From JAEXOD01 sp963663265 (lineage in GTDB: Bacteria; Bacteroidota; Ignavibacteria; Ignavibacteriales; Melioribacteraceae), in assembly GCA_963663265.2 (NCBI GenBank), contig CAXXXM010000004.1:62001-126000 (forward strand): a stretch of 64,000 nucleotides of DNA, in the 5' to 3' direction. The translations under genes and the position numbers were made by a program. Below are positions 1 through 9,682 of this stretch, in pieces; the stretch's first letter is position 1, and each line of letters starts with the position of its first letter. Below the pieces are notes generated by a model. That model was not told the DNA's origin. It saw only the letters and a list, made by a program, of their open reading frames with translations, and did no database searches.

Positions 1-1084
1 CAGCATTAATTCTTGCTAAAATTTTAGCCTTAAAATCAACACTTCCTTCAGCTTCATTACCAGGAATTGCAACACTATTATCAACCGGACTATTAAAGTA
101 TACATTTATTTTACCACTTGAAATAGTTGATACAGTTGTAGTTACAGTCTGTAATGTACTTTCACTTACTCCATACTCATTACGAGAAAGCACTTTATAA
201 TAATACTTAGTATTTCGCTGTAAATTTATTAAAGATATAGTATGGTTAGTAGTTAATACTGGAGAAACAAAAGTACCCATTTCTAAAGCGGTTGTTTTAC
301 CATACATAATTTCGGTATTCCCCTCTCTAACAGTATTAAACGAAACAGTAATCGTTGTATCTGTAAGATTGGATATTGTTATTGGATATAGTATTTCAGG
401 AACATTTAAGATTGTAATATCATCAATTGAACGAGGCATTAATTGATAACCGGAATTATATGGAGAACTTGTTTTATATTGCCCAACAATCCCTACAATA
501 TCTATTTTAGCTTGTGGAATAATTGTTCCAACAATTGAAGATACATCCGCATCAATTCGTAAATCTAAGTTATTTACAGAATCTGTAAGAGTATAAGTAG
601 TATTACCGGTAAAATTTCCTGTTGAATTAACTTTTACATTTTTAATTGTAACAAGCCTTCCTTCAAATTCTTCAACCCCATTCCATATTTGATTTTTAAT
701 TTGCGGAATAGTAACATTAATTGGTTCAGTTGAATGACCGTTTGAATGTTTTGTAAAAGTGCCTGTTGAAAAATCAAACTGAGTTAATCCATTATAGTTT
801 ACTATGGTAGATGTTAGAGTAACTGAATCACCTATGGCAACAAAGTTTGTGAAACGAGATCCATAAACCGATATTCCGCCTGAACTATCTTGAACAAAAG
901 CTGGTCCGCTTGTACCAAAATTTTTGGCAGCAGTTACAATTCCCGATACTGATAATGTTTGATTGACATAATTAGATACCCCGTTTGCATCGTTTGTATG
1001 AATTGTGCCAATCGGTATAGTTTGACTATTTATGTTAAAATAAAGGAAAAATACTATAACTGAAACAAATACTTTTTTATTCAT
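1..1084 (-). CDS. Secreted OB-fold / fibronectin III protein, start of a phospholipase D-like domain (truncated by window edge)
   Basis: The reading frame opens at the ATG at 1084 and is still open at base 2, so the C-terminus lies outside the window. Residues 1-21 form a signal peptide (MNKKVFVSVIVFFLYFNINS). About residues 22-110 and 125-205 look like two OB-fold modules of the kind found in secreted Bacteroidota proteins, with the pattern VSGIVTA...FVQDSSGGISVYG. About 215-320 is a fibronectin type III domain (NTEIMYG...YYYKVLSRNEYG). The last ~40 visible residues (INVYFNSPVDNSV...KILARINA) resemble the start of a secreted phospholipase D-like phosphodiesterase domain; that part is inference. 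It is the last visible gene of a minus-strand operon, 8 bases after the NHL lipoprotein. A C-terminal T9SS sorting domain would be expected beyond the edge. Confidence 0.75.
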   Translation of the reverse strand, partial: MNKKVFVSVIVFFLYFNINSQTIPIGTIHTNDANGVSNYVNQTLSVSGIVTAAKNFGTSGPAFVQDSSGGISVYGSRFTNFVAIGDSVTLTSTIVNYNGLTQFDFSTGTFTKHSNGHSTEPINVTIPQIKNQIWNGVEEFEGRLVTIKNVKVNSTGNFTGNTTYTLTDSVNNLDLRIDADVSSIVGTIIPQAKIDIVGIVGQYKTSSPYNSGYQLMPRSIDDITILNVPEILYPITISNLTDTTITVSFNTVREGNTEIMYGKTTALEMGTFVSPVLTTNHTISLINLQRNTKYYYKVLSRNEYGVSESTLQTVTTTVSTISSGKINVYFNSPVDNSVAIPGNEAEGSVDFKAKILARINA

Positions 1085-1092
1085 TAACTAAC

Positions 1093-2169
1093 CTAATTAA
1101 TATCAGTAGATAAAACAAACCTTAAAATTCTGTTATTGTCAGTATCAACTACATATAAAGTTTTGTTAAAATACTCAACTGCATGAGGACTTTTAAACAA
1201 TTCACTTCCACCAAAAGATTGCAATTCTTCACCAAAAGAATCGAATTTATATATACTGTCTCTTTCAGCATCTGCAACATAAATGTTATTTGAATTATCT
1301 AAAGCAATATCTTGAGGAGCTTTAAACTTATCAATATACATTAATGGAGCTGCATAAGGTTCAATTTTAGACCGATATCCTGTATAATCGCTTGATTCTA
1401 CATACTGAAGCCATTGAACTCTAAAACTGTTATTACCAATTAAAGTAACCACTACATCACGAGAGTTATTATTAAATGATTTAATTGAACTAATCTTATT
1501 AGCAGATAATAAACCGGTTCCAAGTGGTTCTAACAAAGGAACTCTTCCAGTTAATGTATCTATTTTAGTACCATCATTTCTAATCTTTTTACTGAATACC
1601 AAAATTGAGTTATCAGGATCAATTAAACTTGTATTGTTAGGTCCGGTTCTGGAAACTAAGAAAGAATTATCGGCAAAAACACAAACACCCGTATACTCGC
1701 GGGCAGGTTTTGTAAAATCAAACGCAGTTTTTGGCAATAAAGTATCAATTGGAGCTATACCAATATTATGTTCCACATCAACTAAATGTAATTTAAATAC
1801 GGCACTAAATACCGTACCTTGTGCATCTACCATTTGACCACAAACAAGCAAATTAAGTTGATAATCTTGTGCTAAGGCAACAGGATGTTTAATTTCTCTA
1901 TATCCTAATACACGACCAGAAATATCAAGCATAACAATTCGGTCATTTTCAGTATCTGCTACATAGATAAAAGGTTCCCGACCAACTAACATATCTTGAG
2001 GTTTATTAAAACCATCCCAAACAGGATTTTGTTGAATATATAGTGTGTCACCAATATTATTTTGAATAACTTCACCTGTATCTACTTCCGAAATATCAAA
2101 TTTATCTGCACAAGCAACAGCTATTATAATAAAAAACGTAAAAAGTAAAAATTTATTTATTAATTTCAT
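1093..2169 (-). CDS. NHL-repeat beta-propeller lipoprotein
   Basis: A 358-residue exported lipoprotein. The signal peptide ends in a lipobox (AVAC, Cys20). Several NHL-type strands follow, each with a YVADTENDRI-like signature: about residues 57-90, 285-320 (IYVADAERDSIYKFD) and 325-352 (LYVVDTDNNRILRF). Such propellers usually bind proteins or glycans rather than catalyse reactions. It lies 5 bases after the PorV/PorQ-family gene and 8 bases before the OB/FN3/PLD-like gene, so it is co-transcribed with an outer-membrane receptor set. The family is clear; the ligand cannot be read from the sequence. Confidence 0.75.
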   Translation of the reverse strand: MKLINKFLLFTFFIIIAVACADKFDISEVDTGEVIQNNIGDTLYIQQNPVWDGFNKPQDMLVGREPFIYVADTENDRIVMLDISGRVLGYREIKHPVALAQDYQLNLLVCGQMVDAQGTVFSAVFKLHLVDVEHNIGIAPIDTLLPKTAFDFTKPAREYTGVCVFADNSFLVSRTGPNNTSLIDPDNSILVFSKKIRNDGTKIDTLTGRVPLLEPLGTGLLSANKISSIKSFNNNSRDVVVTLIGNNSFRVQWLQYVESSDYTGYRSKIEPYAAPLMYIDKFKAPQDIALDNSNNIYVADAERDSIYKFDSFGEELQSFGGSELFKSPHAVEYFNKTLYVVDTDNNRILRFVLSTDIN

Positions 2170-2174
2170 AATAA

Positions 2175-3149
2175 TTATATTCCTAAAATTAACGAAAATC
2201 GATGTACACTACCTAATCTCTCAAATCCGGCATAGGCATAATCAACAGTCACTTCTGCTATTGAAAGAGGTACTTTTACACCTGCACCAAAAGTAAAATC
2301 TTGTTCATCAACATTAATTTTGTACCCACCACGTAAATAGAGTATATCTTTCCATGCATACTCAGTTCCAATAGATACGTTTTCACTATTATCATTTGGG
2401 TGGTTTAACTGAATTGAAGATGTTACTCTATGTTCTTCAGTTTGATAAGGTTCAAATGCAAAACCTATTCTAAACATCGTTGGTGGTGAAAATGATTGCC
2501 ATTCTGATTTTTCTCTTTTTCCAAAAAGAACAACTTCACCATCTGGACTTAACTCGTTACCAAAATTAGAGATTGTAACTGCAAAACGAGTAGTTCCTAA
2601 ACCTGTCCAATAATAAGTACCTAAATCAATCATCACTCCACGCATTTTTAATTTGTCAAGTGTTTCTTCGATATATCTAATGGTACCACCAAAACTGAAT
2701 TGTTCGGTCATTTTCCGAGAATAAGTTAAAGCAATTGCTAAATCACCAAATTTAAAAAATTCACCCGTTCCATATGGTTGAAGTTCAGTTGTAACTGCCA
2801 TATCCTCTGTATGTAGAGCCGTAACAGATACTCCCACCGCATCCATAGGCGAGAAATGGTAAATTGCTCCAAAAAACTCATGCTTTATATCTACTACCCA
2901 TTCATTATGGGAAAAAATAAATTGATCATTTTTGCATTGAGCAATACCAGCAGGATTCCAATATAAAGCAGAAGCATCATCAGAAACTGCAATAAAAGCA
3001 TCACCCATAGCGGTAGCTCTACCACCAACACCTATTTTAAGAAATTGGGCTGTTGATATTCCTGCACGCTGCCCACCCAAAGTTGGGAATAATTGAGCAA
3101 AATTTGTGCATAGCGGTAATAATAGTAATATTATAAGTAGTTTTTTCAT
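2175..3149 (-). CDS. PorV/PorQ family outer-membrane protein
   Basis: 324 residues with a signal peptide (cleavage near TNFAQ) and the family signature GGRATAMGDAFIAVSDDASA followed by YWNPAGIA, then a beta-barrel ending in an aromatic strand. PorV/PorQ proteins are FadL-like barrels; PorV is the shuttle that hands T9SS cargo to the C-terminal signal peptidase PorU. This genome clearly uses T9SS (sorting domain in the protein at 7562-9670). Multiple paralogues are usual in Ignavibacteria, so this copy may serve the neighbouring TonB receptor operon rather than act as the general PorV. It begins 1 base after the TonB receptor stop codon. Confidence 0.8.
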   Translation of the reverse strand: MKKLLIILLLLPLCTNFAQLFPTLGGQRAGISTAQFLKIGVGGRATAMGDAFIAVSDDASALYWNPAGIAQCKNDQFIFSHNEWVVDIKHEFFGAIYHFSPMDAVGVSVTALHTEDMAVTTELQPYGTGEFFKFGDLAIALTYSRKMTEQFSFGGTIRYIEETLDKLKMRGVMIDLGTYYWTGLGTTRFAVTISNFGNELSPDGEVVLFGKREKSEWQSFSPPTMFRIGFAFEPYQTEEHRVTSSIQLNHPNDNSENVSIGTEYAWKDILYLRGGYKINVDEQDFTFGAGVKVPLSIAEVTVDYAYAGFERLGSVHRFSLILGI

Positions 3150-3150
3150 A

Positions 3151-5961
3151 TTAGAATCTTAAACTTAGTCCGAATTTTATGTTACGTCTTGTTAAATATC
3201 TTGCTGGATTAAATGGATATGGATTTAATGGAGCTTGTAAATCAGGATATAACGGATCGTTCCATGTAGTAGGAGTTGGATCTCCATATTCATATGCTTC
3301 TCCAGTAACAGGATTTATTATTGCAGAGTTCTTAGTATCAAAAACATTGTTTACTTCAACAAAAAATGAGAATTTTAAACCGGCAAATTTGAAATATTTT
3401 TCAAAGTTCATATCAATATAGAACCAATTATCCCCTATTTCACCATATCTATTATCAATATCACTTGTATATTCAGGTCTGCCTTCTGCATCTACACTAC
3501 CGGTTTTAATATATTGAGTATATCTTTTACCTGATTGGAAAAATGCTCTTACATACAAGTTATAATCATCTAAAATACCTTCTCCAAATCCAAATAAAGG
3601 TTTTCCTTTTTCAACATAAAAATTTAAGTTGATTGATGATGTAAGAGGTCTATCCCAAGACACGTATTCCTCTTTAACACTCTCATCAAGGTCACCCTTC
3701 AAGACTAATACACCTTCGTCAGCAGATGAACTTTTCCCTGTAACAATGGCATAAGAGAAACTAAACATACCCGAAAACCATTTCCCTATTCTCTTTTTGT
3801 ATTCTACTTCAAGTCCACGTGAACGTGCATAATCTAAGTTGGCATATGTTACAAAGGATTGCGAAGCATAACGTGCTGACGAAATTACTGCACTTCTGGT
3901 TCTTACATAATCAAATATATCTTTGTAATATGCTGTTAAAGTTAAAACATCATCTTGCGAAAACTGTGTCTTTAATCCTAACTCATAAGCAACAGTTGTT
4001 TCTGGATTTAAATTTGGATTTCCAAATTTTTGGAATGATGACTGTGCACTTGTTGGACTTAACTTTGCATATACAAATTGAGGATTAGGCCATTTACTGA
4101 AGTGCCCATATGAAAAGAACAAAATCTGGTTATCTGTAACTGGGTGAGAAATACCCAAACGAGGACTTAATCTTGCCTTAAATCTTCTGTTACCAAACCA
4201 GCCATATGTATCATTTTTATATGCTTGTCTTGTTTCATCAGGAATTGTAATAACTTCTGGATTATCAACAGCATCATCAACATATTTACCGGGGAACCAA
4301 TAATCTAATCTTAAACCAAAGTTTAATATCATACCACTAAAGTTGATATTATCTTGAGCATAAAATGAACCTTTAGCTGGATGAACTTTGTAAATATCAT
4401 TATTTAGTCCTAATTGACCAATCCATGGTTTGTAAATGTCAATAACCTGCATTTCTTGGAAAATTGCATTAAAGCCGGCTTTGAATTTATTTTTTTCATC
4501 AAAAAACGATGTAATATCGCCTTTTACCGAAAATTCATTTATATAGTGGTCTCTCCAAGTAAAAGGATTGCCAACATCCCAAAAACCATCACCGGGAATT
4601 ACACCAATAGTATCTCTTCCCAAATTATAATATTCAATCGGAAATGTTACAATATCTTTAGGCTCTTCATATTGATACCAATATTTACCATTTGCATCTG
4701 CTCGCAAAGTTGAGAAGAAATGGTTTAATTTAAATTCATAAAAAGTTTTTGAATTCAATGTATGAGTTAAACTCAAACTATTATATTTATTATTATGAGT
4801 AAAAGTATTAGCATTATCTAAAATATTTTGATATTCGTACTGATATCCTGGACTTGGCTCAACATATTCAAGATTAGACTGTAAAGATTGACTGTTTTGG
4901 TTAATGTTTACAGATTGGTTAAATGAATATTGTAATTTAATAGTTGAGCTAAGTTTATATGTAAGTTTAAATAACCAAAACCAACTGTTTTCAGAACGAG
5001 GTGCAAATTTTGAACCATGAAAGGTTGAAGAATATAATTGTGTAGCTGTTGCTTTATTATATCCTTGTGTAATACCGTCAGTTATGCCCATATAAAAGTT
5101 GGCAAAAAAGGTCAATTCACCAGGTATTTTTAAACCTAAAGCCGGAAGAAGGTATTTAGTAATAGGTTCAGGACCACTAAAATTACTCTCTAATACATCG
5201 GTATTAAATACATGATAAGAATCTTTAAATCCGAAATTATCTCTTTTATAAGAAATAGAACCGGAGTATTTTTCACCACCTTCTCTTGTTTTTACGTTTA
5301 CAACACCACTTGTAGCATCACCATACTCAGCATTATAACCGCCGGTAATAACATCTACCTCTTCAATTGAACTTGAACTTAGCTGCAAACCAAAACCGGT
5401 TCCTGCTAATGGATCTTGAATAGAAACACCATCCAACAAGAAAGCGTTTTCATAACTTCTACCACCACGAATATGGATTGAATTATCAGATTTAACAACA
5501 CCGGATTGTTGTGTTACTAAGTCATTAATATTTTCAATAACAGCAACTTCTATATCTTGTTTAGATATTGTTCTTTTACTTTGGGTTTCATCAACTTCAA
5601 GTAAAGGTTTTTCACCAACAACAACAATGTCTTGTTCCATCGTTAAAACTGTTTCACTCATATCAATATTTAGCTGAGTAGTTTTACCTGCTAAAATTTT
5701 AATCCCCGTATATTGCATGGTTTTATAACCAATTAAAGTTACTTCAACAGTATAGGTACCGGAAGTAATTTTATCAATACTATAACGTCCATTAAAATCT
5801 GAAGCAGCACCATAATATGTACCTTTCAACATTACGTTAACGCCGGGTAATACTTCTTTAGTAGAGGCATCTTTAACAATACCTTCTATTTTTCCCCTAT
5901 CTTGTGCAGATAAACTCATCTGCATTAATAGAACTATTAACATTAAATAGATTTTTCTCAT
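3151..5961 (-). CDS. TonB-dependent receptor with carboxypeptidase-like regulatory domain
   Basis: A 936-residue outer-membrane receptor. The signal peptide ends near SLSAQ. Residues ~23-105 form a CarboxypepD_reg-like/CNA-B beta-sandwich (GKIEGIVKDASTKEVLPGVN). A plug domain follows (~125-230, NINDLVTQQSGVV, IHIRGGRSYENAFLLDGV), then a 22-strand-type barrel ending in aromatic FGLSLRF. It takes up a large or scarce substrate using the proton motive force via TonB/ExbBD, which are not in this window. The ATG overlaps the preceding lipoprotein stop by 4 bases (ATGA), indicating translational coupling. The substrate is unknown; pairing with an upstream lipoprotein is reminiscent of, but not homologous to, SusC/SusD. 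Confidence 0.88.
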   Translation of the reverse strand: MRKIYLMLIVLLMQMSLSAQDRGKIEGIVKDASTKEVLPGVNVMLKGTYYGAASDFNGRYSIDKITSGTYTVEVTLIGYKTMQYTGIKILAGKTTQLNIDMSETVLTMEQDIVVVGEKPLLEVDETQSKRTISKQDIEVAVIENINDLVTQQSGVVKSDNSIHIRGGRSYENAFLLDGVSIQDPLAGTGFGLQLSSSSIEEVDVITGGYNAEYGDATSGVVNVKTREGGEKYSGSISYKRDNFGFKDSYHVFNTDVLESNFSGPEPITKYLLPALGLKIPGELTFFANFYMGITDGITQGYNKATATQLYSSTFHGSKFAPRSENSWFWLFKLTYKLSSTIKLQYSFNQSVNINQNSQSLQSNLEYVEPSPGYQYEYQNILDNANTFTHNNKYNSLSLTHTLNSKTFYEFKLNHFFSTLRADANGKYWYQYEEPKDIVTFPIEYYNLGRDTIGVIPGDGFWDVGNPFTWRDHYINEFSVKGDITSFFDEKNKFKAGFNAIFQEMQVIDIYKPWIGQLGLNNDIYKVHPAKGSFYAQDNINFSGMILNFGLRLDYWFPGKYVDDAVDNPEVITIPDETRQAYKNDTYGWFGNRRFKARLSPRLGISHPVTDNQILFFSYGHFSKWPNPQFVYAKLSPTSAQSSFQKFGNPNLNPETTVAYELGLKTQFSQDDVLTLTAYYKDIFDYVRTRSAVISSARYASQSFVTYANLDYARSRGLEVEYKKRIGKWFSGMFSFSYAIVTGKSSSADEGVLVLKGDLDESVKEEYVSWDRPLTSSINLNFYVEKGKPLFGFGEGILDDYNLYVRAFFQSGKRYTQYIKTGSVDAEGRPEYTSDIDNRYGEIGDNWFYIDMNFEKYFKFAGLKFSFFVEVNNVFDTKNSAIINPVTGEAYEYGDPTPTTWNDPLYPDLQAPLNPYPFNPARYLTRRNIKFGLSLRF

Positions 5962-7523
5962 AAGCTATAGCCAAAATCGTCGAAGAAAACTTTATCTAAT
6001 AATTGCTGAACTGAGCCAGCTTGACCATCACATAGATGTAAAGGCAACCCTATAAAGAATAAAGTTTTAGTTACATCCATAAATGCTATATTACCATTTA
6101 TTTGTGTACTTGATAAATCATAAATTTTATATGCCGATGAAGCATTAGGAGCATATGTTCTTACCCATGTAATTGCAGCTGATGTTTTAAGTAAAGGATA
6201 ATTTTGATTTTCAACAGCTAAAATTGAAGCATTTGCTTGCAAGAAACTCAATGGTTTTTTTTGACCTAAAGAATCGATAGGTAAAAAGTTTTGTATGTAT
6301 GATTTTTCAAATGGGAAATTCTCAGTTGAATCTTGGAAAACCATTGAAAAAGCTATTTTACCGCCAGCTTGAATAAATTTTTGTGTTGTAATAGCAGCTA
6401 AATCCATTGAAGGGCTTGAATCAGTATACCAATAAACATATTTAAATAACTTCATGGTTTCCAAAAAAGTAATGCTTTGATATGGAAGTTTTACATTCTC
6501 CATATCCAATTCATCATATTTTGTTGCAATTGCTCCACTATGAATATTTGCAAACAAATTTGTATAGAAAGAAGATGCGGATGAACCACTTGTATAATCA
6601 TCAATTACCAACAATCTGCCTTTTGGTTTTTTAATGAACCAACTTGAACCTTCTTCAGGTAAAGATATAAAACTCGATTTGGCACCGCTTATATCAACGG
6701 CTTGAACATATATATGGTTATTATCATCAAGTTTAATTCCGGATAGTTTTTCCGAAAATAAATTTGCTTCTAATCCATTAACCAAAATATCCATAACCGG
6801 ATCAGCATTGTCAAAATTTGTACATCTTAGGGTAACTAATCGCGTTCCACCCTTCAATGTAATAAAATTGTTTGTGTCATTGAGTGCTATATTAATACCT
6901 ATAATAGATTCGTCACCATCTAAGTCAGTAGCTTCCCAAGCTAAAGTCATAACAGGATAAGAGACAGTAGGTAAAACAGTTGTTTTTGTCCAAATAACAA
7001 CCGGAGCAGTATTCTTAATTGGGAATTTTAATATTGCTGGAGTTGGATCAATATTTCCAAAATCGGTATACAATTCTCCAACATCATAAGAACCATTATT
7101 GTTGGCATCAACATAAGGTTCTCCCCCAATATCTACATTATTATAGTAAACGTGTTCATCATAAACACCATTTCCCATGTTATCAATTGATGCTACTTTA
7201 AACTGATAACTTGTATCAGCAGTACCAATTGGCAACGAGAATGTACTATCATTCTTGGTAGTAAAATTCCATTTCGTTTCTATCCCTTCCCACATGAAAA
7301 TATAACCAATAACTAATCCATCAGGGTCATCACTCCACCAATGTATAGTAATTTTGCTTTTTTGTTGGTTTAAATCAGTTCCATCTTGGGGATATAAAAA
7401 TAAAAAAGTATCTGGAGCTTTATCAGCTATCTTGTTATCTGTTATGCTTTCACTACAAGATATGAAAAAAGCTAAAGATATTAATAATAATAAGTAATAT
7501 TTAATCATATTAACAAAAGACAT
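5958..7523 (-). CDS. Exported lipoprotein with Ig/FN3-like domains and EF-hand-like loop
   Basis: 521 residues. A hydrophobic leader ends in the lipobox FISC. Start at 7523 or at the second ATG (7508) gives the same lipoprotein; no ribosome binding site decides between them. Residues ~35-125 and ~170-285 look like Ig/FN3-type sandwiches (IHWWSDDPDGLVIGY; LAWEATDLDGDES). Residues ~137-152 contain an EF-hand or dockerin-like loop (DANNNGSYDVGE) that may bind calcium. The C-terminal ~210 residues (GRLLVIDDYTSG...) form an alpha/beta domain I cannot name with confidence. It is the first gene of the operon with the TonB receptor and is preceded by a terminator-like hairpin (7538-7555). The position suggests a surface ligand-binding partner of the receptor. 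Confidence 0.65.
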   Translation of the reverse strand: MSFVNMIKYYLLLLISLAFFISCSESITDNKIADKAPDTFLFLYPQDGTDLNQQKSKITIHWWSDDPDGLVIGYIFMWEGIETKWNFTTKNDSTFSLPIGTADTSYQFKVASIDNMGNGVYDEHVYYNNVDIGGEPYVDANNNGSYDVGELYTDFGNIDPTPAILKFPIKNTAPVVIWTKTTVLPTVSYPVMTLAWEATDLDGDESIIGINIALNDTNNFITLKGGTRLVTLRCTNFDNADPVMDILVNGLEANLFSEKLSGIKLDDNNHIYVQAVDISGAKSSFISLPEEGSSWFIKKPKGRLLVIDDYTSGSSASSFYTNLFANIHSGAIATKYDELDMENVKLPYQSITFLETMKLFKYVYWYTDSSPSMDLAAITTQKFIQAGGKIAFSMVFQDSTENFPFEKSYIQNFLPIDSLGQKKPLSFLQANASILAVENQNYPLLKTSAAITWVRTYAPNASSAYKIYDLSSTQINGNIAFMDVTKTLFFIGLPLHLCDGQAGSVQQLLDKVFFDDFGYSL

Positions 7524-7537
7524 TAATTAAGAAATAA

Positions 7538-7555
7538 GGGGAACTAACGTTCCCC
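7538..7555 (-). terminator. Hairpin followed by T-rich tract between two secreted-protein genes
   Basis: GGGGAAC and GTTCCCC form a 7-bp perfect stem with a TAAC loop, 6 bases after the stop codon of the T9SS cargo gene. On the minus strand it is followed by TTATTTCTTAATT. It could end the upstream transcript or attenuate read-through into the lipoprotein-TonB operon. Confidence 0.55.
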
Positions 7556-7561
7556 GTTAAA

Positions 7562-9670
7562 TTATTTCATTAAAACCATTTTTTTAACTGTATTAAAGTT
7601 ATCTGCTTCTACTCTGTAGAAATAAACACCACTTGATAAATTAGCAGCATTAAACATAACTTTGTGGTTTCCACTATTCATATATGAATTAACCAAAGTG
7701 TTAACCTGTTGACCTAATGAATTATATACCTTAACTGAAACAAATCCGGCTTTTGGTATTGCAAATTCAATTGTTGTTGATGGGTTAAATGGATTTGGAT
7801 AATTTTGTGCTACTGAATAAGTTTCAGGTACTGTTGCAACTTCGTCTTCAACACCTACAAAACCGTCAAAATCGGTATCTTTACGTGGAATTACTTTATA
7901 GTTGCTATATGAAAAATACATGATACCGGTAATTGATGTAAAAGTATCACCAGTATGAATTCTATGATCTGAATTTTCTTGTGAAGCATCCCAGAAATTA
8001 TTATATGTATGAGTTCCTTCTTGTACTTCAATACGCGTTTGAATATTTGAAGCATCTGATACATATATTTCACCATAGTTATTTGATACTGGACCGCTAT
8101 CACCGTCAGCATTATCATCAGTAACAGTTAAAGTTGAATATTTTACTAATACACCTTCATATGATTCAGCAGGCAAAGTACCACCTGTAACTGTTCCAAT
8201 TGTTTGTGTTGAAATTTCTGTTGCTTCCGGTACTGCATTTCCTGTACTATTTACAACTACTTTTGATGCATCATCTAAACCTTTAATTTCTGTTACGTTG
8301 TAGTTTTCATAAACTGTACCTGTAACAGTAACATTATCGCCTCTTCTAAGAGTTAATACTTGTGTACCAAATAATTTTACACCACTCCATGGACCTGTAC
8401 CATCTTGTATATAAACTTGGGGACCTGCTGAACTTCCGTCACCTTCTAAATCAGTTGTATCGGCTGTTACAGTCCCGCTAACTGTAACAACATAACCGTT
8501 ATATCCACTATAACCACTTCCAAATGGGCTATATTGAACATCTTTTATTGTTAAAGGAGAATCTGTAACTTTATAGAAAAATAACCCTGTAACAAGATTA
8601 GAAGGATTTGTTGAAGTTGCATTATCATTATCTTTAGCTTCTACATAATAAGCAACTACTGAACCATTAGTTTGAGCTGGTATTATTCCACTATATATAG
8701 AATCACCAACTGTTGCATTCATATCAATAGATTGAAATGTAGTTTCATTTTCCAATCTGTAATAAACTTTGGCACTTGTAATAGTACCATCAGGGTCTTT
8801 AATTTTTGCAGTAACAGTTACTTGGTCGCTTGAAGTAACAACTGCTTTATCTCTTGTTAAGTTTGTTATTCTTGGAGGAATAATATCACCATATTTAATA
8901 TCATCATAATAACAAGGATTAATAATAAACCAACCACCAGCTGAAATGTTATTACGTGATTCTAAATAACCACGAACATATTCTAATTTAGTACCGGCTA
9001 AAGGAGCAGCAGATGTATATCTCCATGATGAAGAACTACCAACAATTACAGAAGTACCATTTTCATCGAAAATTCTAAAAGAACCTGAATTAATGGCATT
9101 TGGATCAGAAGTAAAAACATTATGAACTTCTACATACATCTGTTCCCATTTTTCTGCTAAATATTGCGGGTTATATGTTCCCAATACTGCTAAGGAATCT
9201 AATGTAAGAACAATAGGTTTTGGTCTATCTTCAAATCCCAACATACCTTCACTTGTAAACTCTATTGCATTGAACTGAGTTGTAGTAAAATACTCCTTAA
9301 CATAACCTTTAACTTTAATAACCATACCTGTATCTAATAAGTTAAAATCCGATGCATCTGAGCCTAAATATCTAACTAATAATCCACTATATTCTGGATC
9401 ATTTGGATCTCTAAGTAACAAACCAGGTGCACCAACTCTCAAAATCTCGTTACTATCAGGACTTGCTCCATAACGTGGGGCAACAACAACAACACCTGAA
9501 ACAATTACAGTATCACCTTCATACTGTGATACGTAATCATATGGTGAAGTTAATAATGAATCAGGGCTGATATATTGAATAGCTCTGATAGAAACTTCAG
9601 GATAAGTTTGAGCAAACATTTGCCCAAAGCAGAGTATCGCTAAAGCAGTAAATAATAATTTAAGTTTCAT
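7562..9670 (-). CDS. Secreted modular protein with T9SS type A sorting domain
   Basis: 702 residues with a signal peptide (ends near GQMFAQ). An N-terminal OB-fold-like region (~50-255) is followed by an Ig-like stretch (~265-360, VTVTAKIKDPDGTITSAKVYYR), a second OB-fold-like region (~375-600) and a C-terminal sorting domain (~620-702). The sorting domain starts with NYPNPFNPSTTIEFAIP and ends in SSGVYFYRVEADNF...KKMVLMK, a textbook type A CTD that directs export through the type IX machinery and usually attachment to anionic LPS or release. No catalytic motif is evident. It lies 12 bases downstream of the other large exported protein gene and is separated from the following gene by a hairpin. 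Confidence 0.85.
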   Translation of the reverse strand: MKLKLLFTALAILCFGQMFAQTYPEVSIRAIQYISPDSLLTSPYDYVSQYEGDTVIVSGVVVVAPRYGASPDSNEILRVGAPGLLLRDPNDPEYSGLLVRYLGSDASDFNLLDTGMVIKVKGYVKEYFTTTQFNAIEFTSEGMLGFEDRPKPIVLTLDSLAVLGTYNPQYLAEKWEQMYVEVHNVFTSDPNAINSGSFRIFDENGTSVIVGSSSSWRYTSAAPLAGTKLEYVRGYLESRNNISAGGWFIINPCYYDDIKYGDIIPPRITNLTRDKAVVTSSDQVTVTAKIKDPDGTITSAKVYYRLENETTFQSIDMNATVGDSIYSGIIPAQTNGSVVAYYVEAKDNDNATSTNPSNLVTGLFFYKVTDSPLTIKDVQYSPFGSGYSGYNGYVVTVSGTVTADTTDLEGDGSSAGPQVYIQDGTGPWSGVKLFGTQVLTLRRGDNVTVTGTVYENYNVTEIKGLDDASKVVVNSTGNAVPEATEISTQTIGTVTGGTLPAESYEGVLVKYSTLTVTDDNADGDSGPVSNNYGEIYVSDASNIQTRIEVQEGTHTYNNFWDASQENSDHRIHTGDTFTSITGIMYFSYSNYKVIPRKDTDFDGFVGVEDEVATVPETYSVAQNYPNPFNPSTTIEFAIPKAGFVSVKVYNSLGQQVNTLVNSYMNSGNHKVMFNAANLSSGVYFYRVEADNFNTVKKMVLMK

Positions 9671-9682
9671 TTTGTTCCTATA

